In this document: positions 60,055-64,000 of the stretch, in pieces
Position numbering within the stretch: the first letter of the stretch is position 1
Layout of the letters: each line of letters starts with the position of its first letter
Assembly: GCF_014764385.1 (NCBI RefSeq)
Contig: NZ_CP061714.1
Location: 496,001-560,000, forward strand
Reading direction: 5' to 3'
Source of the DNA: Luteimonas sp. MC1825
GTDB taxonomy: Bacteria; Pseudomonadota; Gammaproteobacteria; Xanthomonadales; Xanthomonadaceae
Length of the DNA: 64,000 nucleotides
Translations under genes and position numbers: made by a program
The notes under the pieces: model-generated
Databases searched by the model: none
Seen by the model: the letters and a program-made list of their open reading frames with translations, nothing else
What the model was told of the DNA's origin: nothing

Positions 60055-61191
60055 ATGCCCCGTTCCCCTGTTTCCGGATTGTTCCCGCGCTGCTGGCTGC
60101 CGGCCGCGCTCGCCTTGGCCCTCGCCGCCTGCGGAGGGAAGGATGCCCCGGCCGCGCGTGCCGAGGCCGCGGTCACGGTGACCACGGCCACCGTTGCGAT
60201 CCGTCCCTTCAACGACCGCATCCGTGCGCTGGCCACGGTCAACGCGCGCGAGTCCGTGGACGTGACCGCCAAGGTCAGCGAGACGGTCGACCGCGTGCAT
60301 TTCGAGAGCGGTGACGAAGTGGCCGCCGGTGCGCCGCTGGTGACGCTGAGCGGGCAGCAGCAGGACGCCGCGTTGGCGGCGGCCCGCGCCACCGCCAACG
60401 AGGCCGACCGCCTGTACCGGCGCCAGCAGGAACTGGCCGCGCAGCAGCTGATCGCGCGCGCCTCGCTCGACACCCAGGGCGCGACGCGCGACAGCGCCCG
60501 CGCCCAGGTGCGGCAGATCGAAGCCAACCTGCGCGACCGCGTGATCCGCGCGCCGTTCGCCGGCGTGCTCGGCATCCGCCAGGTCAGCCCGGGTGCGCTG
60601 GTCACGCCGGGCACGGTGATCGCCACGCTGGATGACATCGCGCGCGTGCATGTCGACTTCCCGGTGCCCGAGGCGCAGCTTGCGCACGTGGCGGCCGGGC
60701 AGCGCGTCGCCGGCACCAGCGGCGCATGGCCGGGCCGCAGCTTCGAAGGCACGGTGAGCATCGTCGATTCGCGCGTCGACGCCGCCACGCGCGCGGTCAT
60801 CGTACGCGCCGACTTCGCCAATGCCGAACGCCTGCTGCGCCCCGGCATGCTGCTGCAGGTCGAGCTGGAACGCCCGGCGCGCGATGCGCTGCTGGTGCCC
60901 GAGATCGCCATCGTGCAGGTCGGCCGCGACTCGTTCGTCTACCGGGTCAAGGCCGATGACACCGTGGAGCAGGTGATCGTGGCGGTGGGCGCGCGCGACG
61001 CGGGCAACGCGGAGGTGACCAGCGGCCTGGCCGTCGGCGACCGCATCGTCGTCGACGGCACCGGCAAGCTGCGCCCCGGGCTCGCCATCCGCGAGGCGGC
61101 GCCGGCATCCGTCGCGCCTGCGCCCGCCGCCGAACCCGCCGGTTCAATTGACCCCGTCGATTCCGCCACTGTCGCTCCAGCCGGGACCTGA
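60055..61191 (+). CDS. RND efflux periplasmic adaptor (membrane fusion) lipoprotein
   Basis: 378 residues. Lipoprotein signal with lipobox LAAC (Cys24), then the adaptor layout: lipoyl half (VNARESVDVTAKVSETVDRVHF), helical hairpin (AALAAARATANEADRLYRRQQEL), second lipoyl half (RDRVIRAPFAGVLGIRQVSPGALV), beta-barrel and membrane-proximal domain, and an Ala/Pro-rich tail. Works with the permease that starts 5 bases after its stop. ATG at 60055 preferred over a GTG two codons earlier. No outer-membrane channel gene in the window. Confidence 0.93.
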   Translation: MPRSPVSGLFPRCWLPAALALALAACGGKDAPAARAEAAVTVTTATVAIRPFNDRIRALATVNARESVDVTAKVSETVDRVHFESGDEVAAGAPLVTLSGQQQDAALAAARATANEADRLYRRQQELAAQQLIARASLDTQGATRDSARAQVRQIEANLRDRVIRAPFAGVLGIRQVSPGALVTPGTVIATLDDIARVHVDFPVPEAQLAHVAAGQRVAGTSGAWPGRSFEGTVSIVDSRVDAATRAVIVRADFANAERLLRPGMLLQVELERPARDALLVPEIAIVQVGRDSFVYRVKADDTVEQVIVAVGARDAGNAEVTSGLAVGDRIVVDGTGKLRPGLAIREAAPASVAPAPAAEPAGSIDPVDSATVAPAGT

Positions 61192-61196
61192 GCGCG

Positions 61197-64000
61197 ATGA
61201 GCCTGTCCGAACTGTCGATCCGTCGCCCTGTGTTCGCCACGGTGATGAGCCTGATGCTGATGGTGCTGGGCGTGCTGGCGTTCTCGCGCCTGACCCTGCG
61301 CGAGCTGCCGGCGATCGACCCGCCGATCGTCTCGGTGGATGTGTCCTATCCCGGCGCCTCGGCGGCGGTGGTGGAAACGCGCATCACCCAGGTGCTCGAG
61401 GATGCGCTGTCCGGTATCGAAGGCATCGAGACCATCCAGTCGCGCAGCGTCAACGGGCGCTCCGCGGTGACGCTCGAGTTCACCCTGCAGCGCGACATCG
61501 AGGCCGCGGCCAACGACGTGCGCGACGCGATCAGCGGCGTGGCCGACCGCCTGCCGGACGAGGCCGACCCGCCCGAGGTCGAGAAGGCCGACAGCGATTC
61601 GGACACGATCATCTGGCTCAACATGAGCTCCAGCAAGATGGACACGCTGGAGCTGTCGGACTACGCCGACCGCTACATCGTCGACCGGCTGTCGAGCCTC
61701 GACGGCGTGGCGCAGGTGCGCATCGGCGGGCGCCAGCGCTATGCCATGCGCATCTGGCTGGACAGCGCGGCGATGGCGGCACGCGGCATCACCCCGGCCG
61801 ACGTGGAAACCGTGCTGCGCGCGGAGAACGTGGAGCTGCCGGCGGGGCGCATCGAGTCGGAGACGCGCGACTTCACGCTGCGCGTCGAGCGCGGCTACAC
61901 CGAACCCAAGGATTTCGCGGCGATCCCGCTACGCAAGGGCGACGACGGCTACGTGGTGCGCCTCGGCGACGTGGCGGAAATCGAACTCGCCTCGGCCGAA
62001 CGTCGCGCCTATTACCACAGCAACGGGACGCCCAACATCGGCCTGGGCATCATCAAGACCTCGACCGCCAACGCGCTGGACGTCACCCGCGCGGCGCGCG
62101 CGATGGCGGTGGAGATCCAGAAGTCGCTGCCCGAGGGCACCGACATCTTCGTGGCCTACGACGACACGGTGTTCATCGAGGAATCGATCAAGCGCGTGTA
62201 CTGGACGCTGGCCGAAGCGATCGCCCTGGTGCTGCTGGTCATCTGGTTGTTCCTCGGCAGTTTCCGCGCGGCGCTGATCCCCGCGGTCACGGTGCCGGTG
62301 TGCCTGCTGGCGGCGTTCATTCCGCTGCTGCTGTTCGGCTACTCGATCAACCTGCTGACGCTGCTGGCGCTGGTGCTGGCGATCGGCCTGGTGGTGGACG
62401 ATGCGATCGTGGTGCTGGAGAACATCCAGCGCCGCGTGGACCTGGGCGAGCCGCGCCTGGTCGCTTCGGTGCGCGGCACGAAGCAGGTGGCGTTCGCGGT
62501 GATCGCCACCACCACGGTGCTGGTCGCGGTGTTCCTGCCGGTCGGCTTCATGGAAGGCAACACCGGGCGCCTGTTCCGCGAACTGTCGGTGGCGCTGGCC
62601 GGCGCGGTGGCGCTGTCGGCGTTCGTGGCGCTGACACTCACGCCGATGATGGCCTCGAAGATGGTGCGGCCGCACTCGGAAGAGAAATCGAACCCGGTGA
62701 ACCGCTGGTTCAACCGCCGCCTGGAGGCGGTCAGCAGCGGTTACCAGCGCCAGCTGCAGCGGCTCGGCGGCATGCGCCCGCGGTCGGTGCTGGGGCTGAT
62801 GCTTGGCGTCATGGCGCTGTGCATCGCCGGCATTGTCGGCCTCGGCAAGCTGGTGCCGTCGGAACTGGCACCGGCCGAGGACCGCGGCTCGTTCTTCGTC
62901 TCGATCGTCGGACCGGAGGGCGCCGGCTACGACTACACGGTGGAGCAGATCCGCGAGGTGGAGAAGGTGTTCGCCGGACGCGTGGCCGCCGATGGCAATG
63001 CCATCCGCCGCTTCAACAGCCGCGTGCCCGGCGGCTGGGGCGCGGGCGAGGAGATGCACACCGGCAACGTGATCGTGTTCCTCGAGGACTGGGACAAGCG
63101 CGACGAGTCGACCGCGGAAGTGGCCGAGTCGTTGCGCGCCGAACTCGACGGACTGACCGGCGTGCGCGCGCAGCCGCGCGTCGGCGGTGGCCTGGTGGGC
63201 AGCCGCGGGCAGCCGATCCAGCTGGTGCTCGGCGGGCCGGAGTACGCGGAAATCGCGCGCTGGCGCGACCTTGTCATGCAGCGCATGGAAGCCAATCCCG
63301 GCATGTTCTCGGTCGACTCCGACTACAAGGAGACGCGCCCGCAGATGCGCGTCAACATCAACCGCGAGCGCGCCGCCGACCTCGGCATCAGCGTGACCTC
63401 GATCGGGCGTGCACTCGAGACCATGATGGGCAGCCGCCAGGTCACGACCTTCGTGCAGGAAGGCGAGGAGTACGACGTGCTGGTGCAGGCCGGTCGCGCC
63501 GGGCGCGCGGCACCCGCCGACCTGACCGCGATCCAGGTGCGCACGCGCGACGGGGCGCTGGTGCCGCTGTCCAACGTGGTGTCGCTCAGCGAGCTGGCCG
63601 AGCCCGGCAGCCTCAACCGCTTCAACCGCATGCGCGCCATCACCATCACCGCCGGCCTCGCGCCGGGATACAGCATGGGCGAGGCGCTGGCGTTCCTGGA
63701 CGAGGTGGTACGCACCGAACTGCCCGACTACGCGCAGGTCGACTGGAAAGGCGAATCACGCGAGTACCAGCGCGCGGGCGGCGCGGTGCTGCTGACCTTC
63801 GCGCTGGCGCTGCTGGTGGTGTACCTGGTGCTGGCCGCGCAGTTCGAGAGCTTCGTGCATCCGTTCGTGATCATGCTGACGGTGCCGCTGGGCGTGCTCG
63901 GCGCGTTCATCGGCCTGGCCCTCACCGGTGGCACCTTGAACCTGTTCAGCCAGATCGGCGTGGTGATGCTGGTCGGGCTGGCGGCGAAGAACGGCATCCT
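61197..64000 (+). CDS. RND efflux permease, HAE1-type (3' end outside window)
   Basis: Open to the window edge; 934 codons visible of the usual 1020-1050. SIRRPVFATVMSLMLMVLG is the first helix, then PGASAAVVETRITQVLEDAL, the proton-relay aspartates in GLVVDDAIVVLENI, and VFLPVGFMEGNTGRLFREL. Two repeats of six helices with large periplasmic pore domains. Exports drugs or other amphiphiles using the proton gradient. Coupled to the adaptor gene. Confidence 0.95.
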   Translation, partial: MSLSELSIRRPVFATVMSLMLMVLGVLAFSRLTLRELPAIDPPIVSVDVSYPGASAAVVETRITQVLEDALSGIEGIETIQSRSVNGRSAVTLEFTLQRDIEAAANDVRDAISGVADRLPDEADPPEVEKADSDSDTIIWLNMSSSKMDTLELSDYADRYIVDRLSSLDGVAQVRIGGRQRYAMRIWLDSAAMAARGITPADVETVLRAENVELPAGRIESETRDFTLRVERGYTEPKDFAAIPLRKGDDGYVVRLGDVAEIELASAERRAYYHSNGTPNIGLGIIKTSTANALDVTRAARAMAVEIQKSLPEGTDIFVAYDDTVFIEESIKRVYWTLAEAIALVLLVIWLFLGSFRAALIPAVTVPVCLLAAFIPLLLFGYSINLLTLLALVLAIGLVVDDAIVVLENIQRRVDLGEPRLVASVRGTKQVAFAVIATTTVLVAVFLPVGFMEGNTGRLFRELSVALAGAVALSAFVALTLTPMMASKMVRPHSEEKSNPVNRWFNRRLEAVSSGYQRQLQRLGGMRPRSVLGLMLGVMALCIAGIVGLGKLVPSELAPAEDRGSFFVSIVGPEGAGYDYTVEQIREVEKVFAGRVAADGNAIRRFNSRVPGGWGAGEEMHTGNVIVFLEDWDKRDESTAEVAESLRAELDGLTGVRAQPRVGGGLVGSRGQPIQLVLGGPEYAEIARWRDLVMQRMEANPGMFSVDSDYKETRPQMRVNINRERAADLGISVTSIGRALETMMGSRQVTTFVQEGEEYDVLVQAGRAGRAAPADLTAIQVRTRDGALVPLSNVVSLSELAEPGSLNRFNRMRAITITAGLAPGYSMGEALAFLDEVVRTELPDYAQVDWKGESREYQRAGGAVLLTFALALLVVYLVLAAQFESFVHPFVIMLTVPLGVLGAFIGLALTGGTLNLFSQIGVVMLVGLAAKNGI

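Overview
The window is about 64 kb of dense, GC-rich (roughly 70% by eye) gammaproteobacterial chromosome. Gene content and order point to the Xanthomonadaceae/Lysobacteraceae (Lysobacter- or Luteimonas-like). A polysaccharide locus lies between a cystathionine gamma-lyase/synthase gene and etfA, the position of the variable LPS locus in Xanthomonas. The rest is housekeeping genes in familiar neighbourhoods: pepA-holC-valS facing lptFG, pssA-holD-rimI, pgk/pyk/fba, and Mla-type transport genes. I saw no tRNA or rRNA genes, transposase genes, prophage or CRISPR array.

Layout. 0-2.3 kb: transsulfuration enzymes (CBS, cut by the window edge, and MetB). 2.3-13.9 kb: a tightly coupled + strand surface-glycan operon with a coiled-coil protein, two paralogous double-GT2 glycosyltransferases, a lipoprotein, the ABC exporter Wzm/Wzt and a 1062-residue tri-domain glycosyltransferase. 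14.1-16.1 kb: a DUF2142-like membrane protein. 16.3-19.6 kb: CoA-transferase scoAB and, convergent, etfBA. 19.6-32.5 kb: a second glycan region with two parallel modules. One makes a dTDP-3-acetamido-3,6-dideoxyhexose (WxcM-type fusion, FdtB-type aminotransferase, with GtrA and a GtrB-like transferase). The other makes a dTDP-4-acylamino-4,6-dideoxyhexose (WecE, WecD-like GNAT, methyltransferase, GtrB-like transferase). Three large polytopic membrane proteins flank these modules and are candidate periplasmic glycosyltransferases. 32.5-38.4 kb: ETF-quinone oxidoreductase, AlkB and a four-gene Mla-like phospholipid transporter. 38.4-51.6 kb: ThrE, H-NS, ProS, two DUF4124 proteins, PssA, HolD, RimI, ValS, HolC, PepA, LptF and LptG. 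51.7-58.5 kb: a BamE-like exported protein, Pgk, a DUF3857 transglutaminase, Pyk and class I Fba. 58.9-64 kb: CysK and an RND efflux pair whose permease runs off the end.

How the parts fit: the Wzm/Wzt exporter and multidomain GTs imply a glycan made in the cytoplasm and exported by ABC transporter. The GtrA/GtrB-like parts and polytopic proteins imply further sugars added from undecaprenyl-phosphate carriers in the periplasm. LptFG and the Mla-like system belong to the same envelope. The dTDP-sugar precursor genes (rmlA/rmlB), an initiating transferase and a chain-terminating enzyme are not in the window.

The most unusual signal is in the two longest gene-free stretches (about 52.2-52.6 and 58.5-58.9 kb). 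Each holds an inverted pair of a composite double hairpin. A conserved internal loop containing TCAAGGAGGAGGC and GCCGGGGGACAT is enclosed between an outer and an inner stem, and both stems differ completely between copies while staying base-paired. The two pairs bracket the glycolytic block.
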